From Euglena gracilis (lineage: Eukaryota > Euglenida > Euglenophyceae > Euglenales), in contig CP154955.1 of assembly GCA_039621445.1 (NCBI GenBank), positions 372,001-436,000 of the forward strand: a DNA stretch of 64,000 nucleotides, written 5' to 3'. A model generated the notes under the pieces. It was not told the DNA's origin and made no database searches. It saw only the letters and a program-made list of their open reading frames with translations. The position numbers were made by a program, and so were the translations under genes. How positions within the stretch are numbered: the stretch's first letter is position 1; each line of letters starts with the position of its first letter. Positions 42,632 to 53,869 of this stretch are shown piece after piece.

Positions 42632-44852
42632 TCACGAGCGAATTGAATGCCCAGTCTTGGTGCCAACCACACCCGATTGCGGATTTTGATGGATGGAAGG
42701 CAGTTGTGTTTGAATTTGGTCCAAATTTGTTGCAAAATCATGCACACTTTGCTCCAAATGGTCAACAACCTGCAAATTGTCGGTTATCCGACCCACATCC
42801 TCCTGCAAACGCTTAATCCGCTTACGGTATGAGGGTAACTCATCCAAAAGCAGGATTTTGTCGTAAATCGACTGAAAATGTTGCGAAATTGAACCCAAAC
42901 CGGTGTCCAATTCCTTTACTCTTGTCGCCAAAGTGCGCATCGCACTGGAAATGGCCTCCAATTGTGGAGGTGGCTTGGTGTATTGGTCCGAATGCGGATC
43001 TTTGATTTTCTCATTGGCTGTTGCTTCAACACTGAAACTTGCGCAAATAGCGCAGTATGTTTATTTTGCAGTTTTGTGACCGTTTTCTCGGTGTTCATAA
43101 GACTATCACAAAATCCTTGCATGATTTATGGACTTTCCGCGCGCATTTCAGCGCATATCTGGTCCAAGTGTGTGTTTGGGAGTGTGGGGGTAGGTGTTGG
43201 TAACGGCAATGTGCCTTGGGGTGGTGATTGCACCTGAAGCATTTTTGTGCTCAGTTCTTGCATGTGTTTGTGCAACTCCGCTATCGCGGTTCGAATGCCG
43301 GTATCATCCGGGATTTTACCAGCTACTTCCGCATAGCGGGTATGAAACTTGGCCAATGCGGCTTAAATGTTACCAACATCCTGTTGTAACTGTTTGTGCA
43401 AATCGGCCATGGTGGCCTTGAGTCCGCTAATATCCGGTTTTGGTGCATGGGATGCCGCAATGCAGTTCTGCAATTCCGCCATTGCGTTTCGGATTTCCAT
43501 TGTGTCATTTTAACACTGTTGTTGCAAATTCTCAACCCCACTCGCGATATTCGCGATTTGGGTTTGAAAACTCGCAATTTCAGCTAGAATTTCGCCAAAA
43601 TGGCAAGATTTCTGCTCCAATCGAGAAAGTCTTTCCTGCAATTGTTGCACATACGTGCTGGGGGCAAAAATTTCATTGGCTTGGGCAGAAAAGGTGGGCA
43701 AAATCTGCGGAATCACCGCTCAACTGGAAAATGCGCTGTTGCGCTTCCTGAAGTGCGGTTGCAAGTGTGGAGAATTGCTCCAATGTGGTAAATTGTCCCA
43801 AATCGGTATTTTTGACGGGGGGGGTTTATGCAACTTTTGCTGCAATTGTGGAAAAATTGCCGTAATTGGCTCCAATTGATGGGATAAAGCTTGCAAACTA
43901 TGTTGCATGTAGGAGAAAATCGCATCATTGCGGGATTGTGTTTCACACATGGCTTCACTCACTTTTTGGCAGTGCTGTGACAAATATGCCTGCAAATGTG
44001 TGTCCAAACCTTGACGCAAATTTGCTAGGTCCACCTTGGTGGATTCAAAATTTGTTTGGCAATATTCACCTACATCACGCAAATAACTCCAAAGGTAATC
44101 CAGCTTGTTTTCTACAACTTTTTGGTTGTTCTCATCAAAATACAAAACCTTATTAAGTGTCATAGCACAATCCGCTACACATGTGTGCACATGGGAAATT
44201 TGCTGCATAAGCGGGTGTTCCACTGGGAGATTTGCGACAATGCGCTGAATCACGGTAATGGGATGAGGGGAAATATTTTCCAACTCTTTCACATCACTAC
44301 TCATGGACTCTGTGGGACTTGTATAATCGGGAACCGTCAAACGCATCTCCGGGTGCCATGGTAATGCCGGAAAAGAACCTGTATCGGGTGGTGTGTGGGC
44401 AATTGTCTAATCGGACTTGTGTGGGGAAGCATAGGGGGGGTGGCTGAAAGAAACTGTTTCTAACCCACCTTCTACAAAAAGTTGCTGTGTCGTATCCGCC
44501 TCAGAGTCAAATGTGCCTATCGGCACCAGCGCGAGATCTCGCTGGGGGGGATAGCTATTAGCCGATCGGCTTCTAACAAAAGGGGTTGTGCCTGTTGGGG
44601 ACGGGGTTGCTCTATAGAGCTTGACACTGATAGGTGTGGGGGTGCCCATCGGGCGGGGTGAGGATTACTCGACACAGACACCGATAGGTGTGACACAGGC
44701 GAGGAAGGAGGATTACCTGCAAAATGAGTCAATGCTTGAGTACCCCTATGGGGTTGAGAATGCTCATTAGAGCTAATCAATGATGCTGCAGGTTCAAGTC
44801 CTTGAAGTGAACCAATCAATGCAGCATAGTCAATGGGTGTTGTGCACTGCAT
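42632..44852 (-). pseudogene. Ty3/gypsy-like gag with coiled coils (minus strand)
   Basis: Starts MQCTTPIDYAALIGSLQG (ATG at 44850-44852). It continues through shifted frames with VIQRIVANLPVEHPLMQQ, CVADCAMTLNKVLYFDENNQ and LDELPSYRKRIKRLQEDVGR to a stop near 42632. The same segments occur in the same order in the plus-strand element at 46012-48608 (CVADCATALNKVLQFDKDNQ, LDEFSRYRKRIRALEDEVDR), so the two are homologous. Heptad-like leucine and glutamine spacing indicates coiled coils. No pol region follows on this strand, so the element is truncated. Confidence 0.7.
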
Positions 44853-45103
44853 TTTTGAAGCAAAAAAAAACCAAGTGTAAATTGTGGTGTAAAATTGGGG
44901 AAACAAGTGCAAAAAGAGGGAATGGTATAAAAAGTAAGCAGAGACCCGAACTCTGAGGTTTGAAGCAGCGTGTACTGCGAACCGTCAGAGGACGTGTCCG
45001 TGCGTACAGTTTTGGCCGGAAACGGCTTGTAGTGCCTGTAATCGCCTATAGGCGAGGCACCACTCGACCGTTTGCGGTCAAAAGGATCGAAAACCTAAAC
45101 TGT

Positions 45104-45803
45104 TACCAAGTGTACGTCCAACCCTTTTCCTCGCTTTTGGTCTTCGGTGCGCAAGGTGAAAAGTTGGAGTAACAAAAGGAAAAATAAAATAATATAAAAG
45201 TCCTTTTCCCCAATTAAGAGGCAGAGCACAAGGCAGGTGAGAAAGCCCTATGGGCTACACAAAGAAATGCCAAGTGACTTGGGTGTCCGTTTCGGACTTC
45301 AAATGAAACAAATCAAACTTGGATGAAATACGTAAACGGAATAAAATACCAGCTGTGGAGAGGAGAACCAGAATAAGGTTTAGGTATTCCTAATTCAGGC
45401 CGTTGGCCATCCTTAGGAATACCACCTAGCCTAGTACTGTGAGCTATATATGGCCATATATACGGCTTCCTGGTACGCAAACCCCCACCGAGCGTCCACT
45501 TCCGTTGAGGAAGTTAGGATGGAAGCAGATCCTATTAGGATTTCCTAATGGGTGCCCCTTCTCTCTCCACAGGTGGTATTCTGTTATATGCTTTTTATAC
45601 TCCTATTCTTTCCTTTTCCCCGGACCGGACTTGGATATCCAGTCCATCCTCCCTGCTATGCTCTGTGCTTTGCTTCTTGGAAGTTCGGAAAAGGGTTTTT
45701 CTGTTACTCTGATTTTCAGTTCCCAAGTAGGTGCGCCAAGGCAAAAGCGAAGGCTTTTTGGTAATTGGGAAAGGGGAATTGGGAATCAGACGTACACTTG
45801 GTA
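45104..45803. repeat. Inverted 5' ends of two head-to-head Ty3/gypsy elements
   Basis: TACCAAGTGTACGT (45104-45117) is the exact inverse of ACGTACACTTGGTA (45790-45803), and similarity continues on both sides (a TCGATCC phrase outward; TCGCTTTTG, GCGCA and GAGTAACA phrases inward). By position, upstream of each gag, these are the junctions of 5' LTR and primer-binding site, TTGGTA being the likely site start. LTR lengths could not be set, and no 3' LTR was found. Confidence 0.5.
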
Positions 45804-46011
45804 GGAGATTGGTTCGATCCTACGCTGATTGGCAGCGGAGAGCCCCTGCACCGTTATTACACGGTCGCAGCATCAGCTCACGGCTTCTAGTCAACGTTAA
45901 GCAGACGAGCAGGCTCCGGAAGGCTCTGAACGGTATTAACCGTTACAGCCCCTCTGGTGCCAGCACAACTGCTTGTTTCTGTGCGTTTTTGCTGTTTCTG
46001 TCATCAGAAAG

Positions 46012-48608
46012 ATGCAAATCACAGGCCCCAACCATCAATTCAATTATACCTTATTAGAGGCATCATTGCAAGACATTGACCAAGAAACAGGGGATTGGAA
46101 GCTTTTATGTGAAAGTGCTTCCAGTTCCCACGCCGATGATGCTCAATTGGTTCAATTGTCACATTTGCAACATTTATCATCATTGACAGTGGTCGGCGAT
46201 GCGCCCTCCACATCATTGGCTTCTTTGGATAATGCGGCCTCCACCGCACTCACCTCGCCACTGCGGTGGTATTAGCCTCTGTCTGCGGCAATGGTGCAGT
46301 TGCGCACACCGGAGAGACTCGTGGTGATTCCGCCACCGTGCTTCTTTGGTGATGGTTGGCTAGAAACCCCGTGTTTGTTTCAACCACCACCCGGCCTTCC
46401 ACCGGCAAGCACTTACAGAGCTTTGCAACCACCACCCAATCTTCTGCACTACCTTGGCAACCGGAGACTCGCCTAGTGGTACCGGAATTCTCCGGTACCT
46501 CCCAACCCATGGATGGCTATGGGAAGGGCACTGGGGAGCTCCTCACTGCTGAGGATGTGCAGGATATAGTTGCTCGGCTTCCAGGGGATCACCCCCTTGT
46601 CCCTTATGAGGCAGTTGAGCCATCAACAATGCGTTGCAGATTGTGCAACTGCACTGAATAAAGTGCTTCAGTTTGACAAGGACAACCAGAAACATGTCTT
46701 CACCAAGCTGGAACACTGCTGGAATTCCTTGCAGGAAGTTGGCAAATATTGCCAGAGGAACATCGAAAGTGCAGATATTGACCTTGCAAACTTTCGGGAA
46801 ACCTTTGACAAAATGTGCCAACAGCTCCCGCAAAAATTCCGGAAAATTAGTGAATGCATGCACGAAGCGGAAACGCGGAATGACTCCAAGTTCCTGCACT
46901 TGCATGACTCACTACAACAATTATCGGGAAAAATTGAGTCCTGTTCATCCGCGTTGTTGCATTTGCAACAACAGTTGCATGCACGAGATTCCTCGTCTAC
47001 AACAACCACTGTTGGTGGATTTGTGTCTATGGACCATTTCACCACCCTATCCGCAACTTTCCATGAATCGCAACACCACATTATGCTGCTGTGCGACGAA
47101 ACGTAAAAGTTTCGGCAGTTCAAGTAACAAGCCAACAAGAATTTTGGTCCCCACACGTATGTGCGGCAGTTGGAGGAGCGACTTTCCCGTTTGGAGCAGA
47201 AAACCTGCTATTGTGACGTGAATCGGGTTGGATTATCCAATCTGAGAGCGAAAGTCGTGGTAGTGGCAGAACGGCAGGATTCCCTGCAGTTGCAGTTGCA
47301 ATCCGACATTGGCGGGAGTAACTCGGCCATTGCGGGTTTGCAACAAAGCTATTCTGCACTTTCCCACCGAGTTCCGGACATTAGCGGTATTCAAACGGCC
47401 ATTGGGGAACTGCAAACCCGATATGCATCGGTGTCTACTAAAGTAATGGAAATGCAGTCTTTGCCTGCAGGTTCCAGTTCCCGGATTACCGAGAACCCTG
47501 ATTTCAAAGCATTTTATAACAAAATGCTCACTCGTAATCAGGAAACCTTGCAAGATTTCTGCTACAGCCTATTACGGCTTGAGGAATCGGTGAATCGCAA
47601 TGCCAGATCCACGCTAGGTGAGATTACCAGGTTGGATGAGCGAATTTCCGCGTTTTGGATAAGCCACATCCCGGAAATTTGCCCGTGGGTACCACAACCG
47701 CGTTGTCCGATAACTGTGCACCGGTTGCACCCACCACCACACCAACCAAGGTGACACCACCTTTGCAGATTCTCTCAAGTGCTGTAAAAGCATTAACGGC
47801 ACAACTGCAATTGTTGGATGAGTCTCACGGGAAACTTGTCCAAGATGTCACCGAAATTTCCGACAGGATTCCGCATTTGGATGAGTTTTCCCGTTACCGC
47901 AAGCGTATTCGCGCTTTGGAGGATGAGGTTGACCGTATTTGCCAACTCCAGTTACTTGAGCATTTGGAGCAAAGAGTGCATGACTTGTCTGTGGGTTTGG
48001 ATAACGTGTCCAACCAACATCGGTTTTTACACTGCAATTCGACAGTATGCACTGCCGAATATGCGCCAAATGTACCAGAGTCGCGTTTTCACAACCCGAC
48101 TCTAGGTGTGCATGCACCACCACCACCACCTGTGTCCCGAGTGTCACATTCCGCGATTCCTCAAATTGTGCCACCATTGACCTTGCCCACAACCCAAATC
48201 CAGTTTTCGGATGAATTTCCCCTTAAGGGAACCGAATTTTTGGAAAACACGGCGATTCCGCCAAGTCTCCATCAAGAAATCCATTATTCCATGCTTGTGC
48301 GTGGAATGAACCAAAACTGTACACCGGGAGTGGGTCACGTGTTGCATGCACAACATACCCCCACACCGGAGAGTCCCCGTATTACGGGTAACCAACAGGG
48401 TTTGCGACCGGATTTCCGGTACCAGGATTCACCTTTACCAGAAATCTCGCAATTCCGACAAGAATCCGGAAAGGATACGCTTGGTCCTCGAGCGTACCCA
48501 GGCCCAAAACCGCGGAATACCACCGAGGGTCAATGGGTTCCTCAGAAAGATTTCAAGGGCCCCATCTCAATCACGAACAAGGTAAAACCCCAATGTTGTG
48601 CAAAGTAG
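46012..48608 (+). pseudogene. Ty3/gypsy gag with coiled coils (plus strand)
   Basis: Starts MQITGPNHQFNYTLLEASLQ. Frame shifts near 46275, 46600 and 47100-47160 separate segments with CVADCATALNKVLQFDKDNQ, long glutamine/leucine-rich helices (for example LQLQLQSDIGGSNSAIAGLQ) and LDEFSRYRKRIRALEDEVDR. The last frame (47655-48608) is open for 317 codons. No CCHC zinc knuckle was seen. It is homologous to the minus-strand gag at 42632-44852 and sits directly upstream of the protease. Confidence 0.7.
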
Positions 48609-48659
48609 GAAAGGGTTGATGGGAAAGCTGGCAAAAAACGTATTTTCACCAGACCCTTC

Positions 48660-49060
48660 ACTTTGATTACCCCCCATGGAACTTTTGGTCCAAGCGGAAA
48701 TCAAAATTGAAAAATTTTGTGCAAAAGTCAAAATTCTTATTGATACTGGTTGTCGCATCGCACTACTTTTCGGTTTGGGTTGATACCAACCGCCCTCTTG
48801 GTGAAAGCCAAGAAGCAGATCAAAATTACGACGGCTGACAACACCCCCATGTGTGGTGGTGACTTGGGACGCTTTTTGGACATAGTCCTACCCTTCATCC
48901 CCAAGCACCACTCACACGACCCCTAACCAAAAAAATTTTCGGACACCTGGAGATATGAATCCGGAATCCATGATTCTGACGTAAGTCTGGGATACCCGTT
49001 TTTACGTCAGCACCGGCTGGTAGTGGATTGCCACTCCCACGGTTTGCGCACATCACCATT
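48660..49060 (+). pseudogene. Ty3/gypsy aspartic protease
   Basis: KILIDTGCRIALLF (about 48728-48770) carries the D-T-G active site of retropepsins. Later DVSLGYPFLRQHRLVVDCHS (48978-49035) matches the C-terminal LGxxFL...VVDxH region of gypsy proteases. A stop and a frame shift lie between. It follows gag and precedes RT, as in a normal Ty3/gypsy order. Confidence 0.7.
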
Positions 49061-50369
49061 CTGTCCGTTGCCCCGCAAACCCTCATCACCAGTGGCGTCA
49101 ACCGCGACAGCCACGAATTTTTCCACACCGTTTGCGAAAACTTTTACCCGTTATTGACCACACCAACCAACGTTGTCCGCACTGGGTGTACCGAGAAAGT
49201 TCACCCCCTGCTCACCGACACACCAACTTCCGTTCTCCATGAGGCAGGGCAAGCGAGTAGCGGTACCTCCCTCGTTCCACTGGGTTACAAGACGAAAGCC
49301 CAAAGGCCTGAAGTTATAACGGTGTATAACAGCACCAATACCCCGTTTTACACCAGATGTATGGCTTTCAGATGCATCTGTACACCCCCCAGCACCTACA
49401 AAAGCGCATCCCAACTTTTACACACACACACCCACCAGACCAACATGCGCGACAAGGACCACTACTCCGAGACTTCCTTCCAATATGTGCACTGTAGGAG
49501 AATTTCCGCCAAGCCAGATTTTGATTATGGATGTTTTGTCCAAACAACAACGCTAATCTTGATTTGGCGAACCCATACACTTTGTTGCGGTTCGCAATGC
49601 GCGACCGTACATCAAGTGCTCCTGACGACGAGGTATTGACTTGTTGTTTGGAACCGCGAAATCCGTGTCACACACCTCCCCCACCTCCATCTGGCTTGAT
49701 ATGGACTGGGTATTAACCCAACCAACCCATCAACCCTTGGGAATCCCCCTTGTGAGTGTGGATGACTTGAATCGCGGGTTGAATTGCGTTACCGCTCTTC
49801 AACCCGCGAACCAGGTCGACACATACGCAATGCGCGTATGGAACGCATTTAATTTTGGTCAATACTGTACTTTGGAGGAGATGGTTGTCCAAAATCACTT
49901 TTTTGGCTGATTCCTTCGATTTGTCGTTGCAATTGATTCGTTTTCATCAAAAGTGCATGCACTCTTGTCGCGATATTGGTCGCAACACACCAACGCATTT
50001 CTTAAATTATTGCGGTGATACGGTGCTATGGATGCATACTCCCCCAAAACTAATCCCGGATGTGGTGGAGAAAATCCTCCGCGATGAAGCGCGAGGAGCT
50101 CTCCTCATACCCGTCACCCAATTATCCTATATTTTTTGTTCATTGGTGGGATTTACCTGCTGAGTTACCACTATTTGAGTATTTTTGTGGTATATTATTA
50201 CCACCTGTTAAAGAAAACATTTTCACGTTTGTTTCTTTGACGCATTCGGAATATCCGATTTGCGTGTGCAAAGATACCTTGGTACAAAATGGGGATGCCA
50301 CACCCTCAACGCAGATTTCTGCGGTCATTGAGAGTGCGGACCAACACCCCAAGTCTGCTGACTGCTGTT
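49061..50369 (+). other. Region between protease and RT
   Basis: The frame LRITILSVAPQTLITSGVNR continues from the protease to 49639. Later frames (50060-50515) lead into RT. About a kilobase in the middle has no recognisable retroelement domain and may contain inserted or decayed sequence. Confidence 0.4.
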
Positions 50370-51840
50370 CACGATTTACTCGCGACTTCCATGGTGTACT
50401 GGATAACACAGTTTACGCCTGCGACATCGACCCCGCGATTCGCGGTCCGTTCGGTGTTTGCAAAATCGAGCTCAAGGATGGCGCTAAACCCATGCACCGG
50501 AAATTCTTCGGGTGAACGCGAACAAGCTCTCAACGAGATGATTGAGAAGCTCATCCAACGGAAGTAGATTATCCCTTGCAAGAGCGAATGGACATCACAA
50601 GCTTTTGTGGTGCCGAAACCCGCTGACCAGTCTGGTCAGAAGAAGTGGAGGCTGGTGCTGGATTACGGTCTTTTGATTAGCGGTACCTGAACTCCCAAAC
50701 GAAGGGTGACCCCTTCCCGCTACCGATGATCGAGAATTTGATCACAAGACAATCGGATAACCGGTTGTGGTCAGTCTTTGATCTAGAAGACGGTTTTCAT
50801 CAGATGCATTTGCATCCTGATTCGCAACCGTACACGGCATTCGTGACATCCAAGGGTGTGTACCAATGGACGGTACTCCCCACGGGTGTTAAGAATTGTC
50901 CAGCAATGTTTCAACGCATGATCCAGTGGATTTTGCGCAATTTACCGTTTGCTCTGGTGTACATCGATGATGTACTGGTGGGAACCCAACCACCATCCGC
51001 GAAATCGGGCGAGGATATCCTCGAACCGCATTATCACGATGTGCAGGCGGTATTATCTGCGTTCCGAAAGCACGTGCTTTTCGTGAAGGGTTCCAAAATG
51101 CACCTGTTTCGCAGAATTTTTAAGTTTTGCGAACATATCCTGAGCAACGTGCAGCGTAAAACCGCACCAAGTAAGATGGAGGCCATTAAGAAATGGACTC
51201 CTGAGGTCATTAACACCTTAACACATTTAAAGGGATTTTTTTGCCTAGCCCAATACTACGCGATTTACATGAATGATTTCGCAAAAATCGAGGTACCCCT
51301 AACCCGACAGTTGAAAAATCGGATACCCGATAACGCAAAAGTCATTTCGGATGACAAAATGCGAGAGGCCCTGAATAAAATCAAGGACTTTCTCCTCAAG
51401 GACGTGGTTGGCGATATCGCGGATCCATACAAACCGTATGTAGTGGAAGTCGACAGCAGCGGTTACGCTGTTGGCGGGGTTCTTAGCCAGCATAATGCGG
51501 CGAATGAGCCCCGACCTGTGGCTTTCTTCAGCAGGAAGCTACAGGGCGACAACGGGAAAGGACAGGTTAAATGGAGCATTCGCGAAAAGGAGACATATGC
51601 CATTGTGCTTATTCTCCAAAAATTCCGCAGCTGGATAGCCAGCAGCTTGGTCCAGATACTCGTGTTGACGGATCATGAGAGCCTTCAACACTGATATATA
51701 TCGAGGACCTAAACAAGGCCATGTCATCAGTTGGCAGAAGATGCCGATGGCATGAGTTCTTGAGCCAGTTTAACCTGGTGGTTATTTATACCCCAGGTCA
51801 CACTCAAAAAGTTGCGGATCCTCTCAGCCGAGCCCCCTGG
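50370..51840 (+). pseudogene. Ty3/gypsy reverse transcriptase and RNase H
   Basis: CKIELKDGAKPMHRKFFG and KLIQRK-(TAG)-IIPCKSEWTSQAFVVPKP are the N-terminal RT region. FDLEDGFHQMHLHPDSQPYT (motif A), VYQWTVLPTGVKNCPAMFQR (motif B) and LVYIDDVLVG (catalytic YIDD at 50960-50971) follow in an open frame (50726-51694). RNase H begins near 51430 (YVVEVDSSGYAVGGVLSQ, then FFSRKL, ETYAIV and LTDHESLQH), and IYTPGHTQKVADPLSRAPW closes it. Stops at 50568 and 51693 and a frame shift near 50515 make it defective. Confidence 0.9.
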
Positions 51841-51979
51841 TATTATCCTGGGAACCCGGATGAGGGTGATGCGACTTTTCATGGCAGCCATGAGGCTGAC
51901 CAGTTCGCACGTCGATCCGAGGCTGCGGACAAGATGCCCGATTCACTACCCGTTTCCCGGGTATATCGCAGCATTGACA

Positions 51980-52239
51980 TTTCACCATTGCGTGGAAGGC
52001 GACGGCGTGGACACACTGCCGGACCCCGTCACATTACGCGTACGGAAACTCCTACCACCCTATTTTTACGTGAATGGGATTATTCGCGTGACCCTGAGTA
52101 TAGCACCATTGTGAATAGACTTCGTAATGCTGAATCCACTGAGAATTACTCTCTATCACCATTGCGCCTTATATTCCGGAATATAAGAATTGTATACCCC
52201 AAGACCTGGTTGATGATGTGATTTTGAGCTCTGGGGCCC
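51980..52239 (+). pseudogene. Linker and start of integrase
   Basis: DYSRDPEYSTIVNRLRNAES and IFRNIRIVYPKTW match the RNase H-integrase junction of Ty3 elements, where RIVxPxxL precedes the HHCC zinc finger. The zinc finger itself is missing because of the next insertion. Confidence 0.55.
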
Positions 52240-52878
52240 CCAAACTTCTTTCACTGGTAGGTCGCAGATACTGCACAACCCTGAGTGAAAAAGATTAATT
52301 TTTTTATGTTTGCGAATTTCGCAACGGTGTCAAATTTGTCGTGCTGTGAAACCGCGCAGAGGTACCCCCCCGTGGGACGATGTCCTTTTTCACCGTACCA
52401 CCAGATATTTTTACGTCCCTCTGCATGGATTTTCTCGAACTTGAACCTTGCAAAGGATCCGATGACAAATTTACGATTACGTTTTTGTTGTAGTCTGTCG
52501 GCTGAGTGGGTACATATTACACATATGGCACAACGTGGGGCCCCCATACTTGGGGTATGGGGGTGGTATGGGGTATGCGTTATGGGGTATGGGGTATGTG
52601 GTATGGGGAACAAGGTGATGTTTACTTTTTTGCCGGCAGGGTCCGGGGGGGGCAGGAGCCCCGCCCCCGGCACTCGAACAGTTTCATACGTTGCGCGGTT
52701 AGCTTGCAAAAGAGGTACGTGATTAAGATGATTTTTTTTTTGGCGGTTATTGGGGTATGGGGTATGGTGTATGGGGTATGGGGTATGGGGTATGGGGTAT
52801 GGGGTATGGGGTATGGGGTACGGGGTACGGGGTATGGGGTATGGGGTATGGGGTATGGGGTACGGGGGTGGTATGGAC
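52240..52878. mobile_element. Insertion or expansion with GGGGTAT array in the integrase
   Basis: About 640 bp replace or interrupt the N-terminal integrase. They include two runs of GGGGTAT-type heptamers (about 52550-52610 and 52745-52870), each ending in GGGGGTGGTATG, and a non-coding middle. Boundaries are approximate. Confidence 0.5.
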
Positions 52879-53819
52879 GCCCTACTTTGTGCCATGACTC
52901 ACATATTAGCCATTCCATGCCAGAAAGCAGGGTTGACAGCCCAAATTGTGGCATCTATATTCCTGAAGAAATGTGTCTGTTTAATGGGTTTACCGAACGA
53001 AATCGTGAGTGATCAAGAATCACCTGATCTCTTTGCGGTTTTTCACACCTTTGTGCGGCTTACTCGACAATGAGCAGCATTTTTCCATTATATACCGCCC
53101 AAAAGGCAATGGTAGGGCCGAGGCAGCCGTGAAATCCGTTGTCAGTATGCTTCGCCTTTCACTGGCTGACTCGGGTAAGAAGAATTGGTTATCCGTCCTT
53201 CATTGGTGTTTATTTTCCATCAATACCTTGCCAGGGTTGATATTAACACACTCACCGTATAAAATTGTTTTCGGACGGGACCCTCCGGCCATAGGGGATA
53301 TCCCCTCGGAAAGACCCTCCCGAAGTAGTATCAGCTGTGAGACGTGGTTTGCAGAAGTGTAATCACTCCGCTCTGCAGTCCAATCACGTATCACAGAAAT
53401 TCATTCCAACAAACGGAAATCGTTTTTACAGAACTTCAACACACCTGTATATAGTTCAGGTGACCGCGTGTGGGTACGGAATAGCCCAACCCGCATGCAA
53501 TCTTCTAAGCTAGATCCTCTTTGGCTCGGTCCATGCGAACGTTTGGAGGGGTTAGGTAGTAGCGGGCGATATAAAGTTGCCTTGCCCAACGGGATTGAGG
53601 ACGTCCATATGGACGACTTCGAACCGTACCTAAGCCCCCCAGACGGAAAAGCTATCCCTTGCCTATATTTCAAGCCCCGTTCGAGATTAACTGAAACGGA
53701 CGACTTTGTGGTCGATAAGATAAATGGCGACAAGTTCGACAGTGGTGTGCACTACTGCAAAGGTAGCTGGAAAGTGTATGGGCCAGAGTAGGACACTTGG
53801 GAGAGAGCATCCAGTGTTG
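52879..53819 (+). pseudogene. Ty3/gypsy integrase with chromodomain-like tail
   Basis: IVASIFLKKCVCLMGLPNEI with VSDQES is the second catalytic region of the integrase core. IIYRPKGNGRAEAAVKSVV contains the third acidic residue, then WCLFSINTLPGLILTHSPYK. A C-terminal SH3-like part (VWVRNSP..LWLGPCERLEGLG..) leads to FVVDKINGDKFDSGVHYCKG and GPE-(TAG)-DTWE, the pattern of a chromodomain (WKxY..E.DTWE). That makes this a chromovirus-type element. Frame shifts near 53030 and 53360 and the TAG at 53789-53791 interrupt it. Confidence 0.8.
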
Positions 53820-53869
53820 TTGGACATGACTGAAAACAAGGTTTTCCTTCCTTTCAGTCGCCGTCCGGG

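Noticed and set aside
45795-45825. tRNA-like B box (GGTTCGATCC) as a tRNA gene
   Set aside because: Only a T-arm-like stem is present; no A box, anticodon arm or acceptor stem could be folded. More likely part of the primer-binding region.
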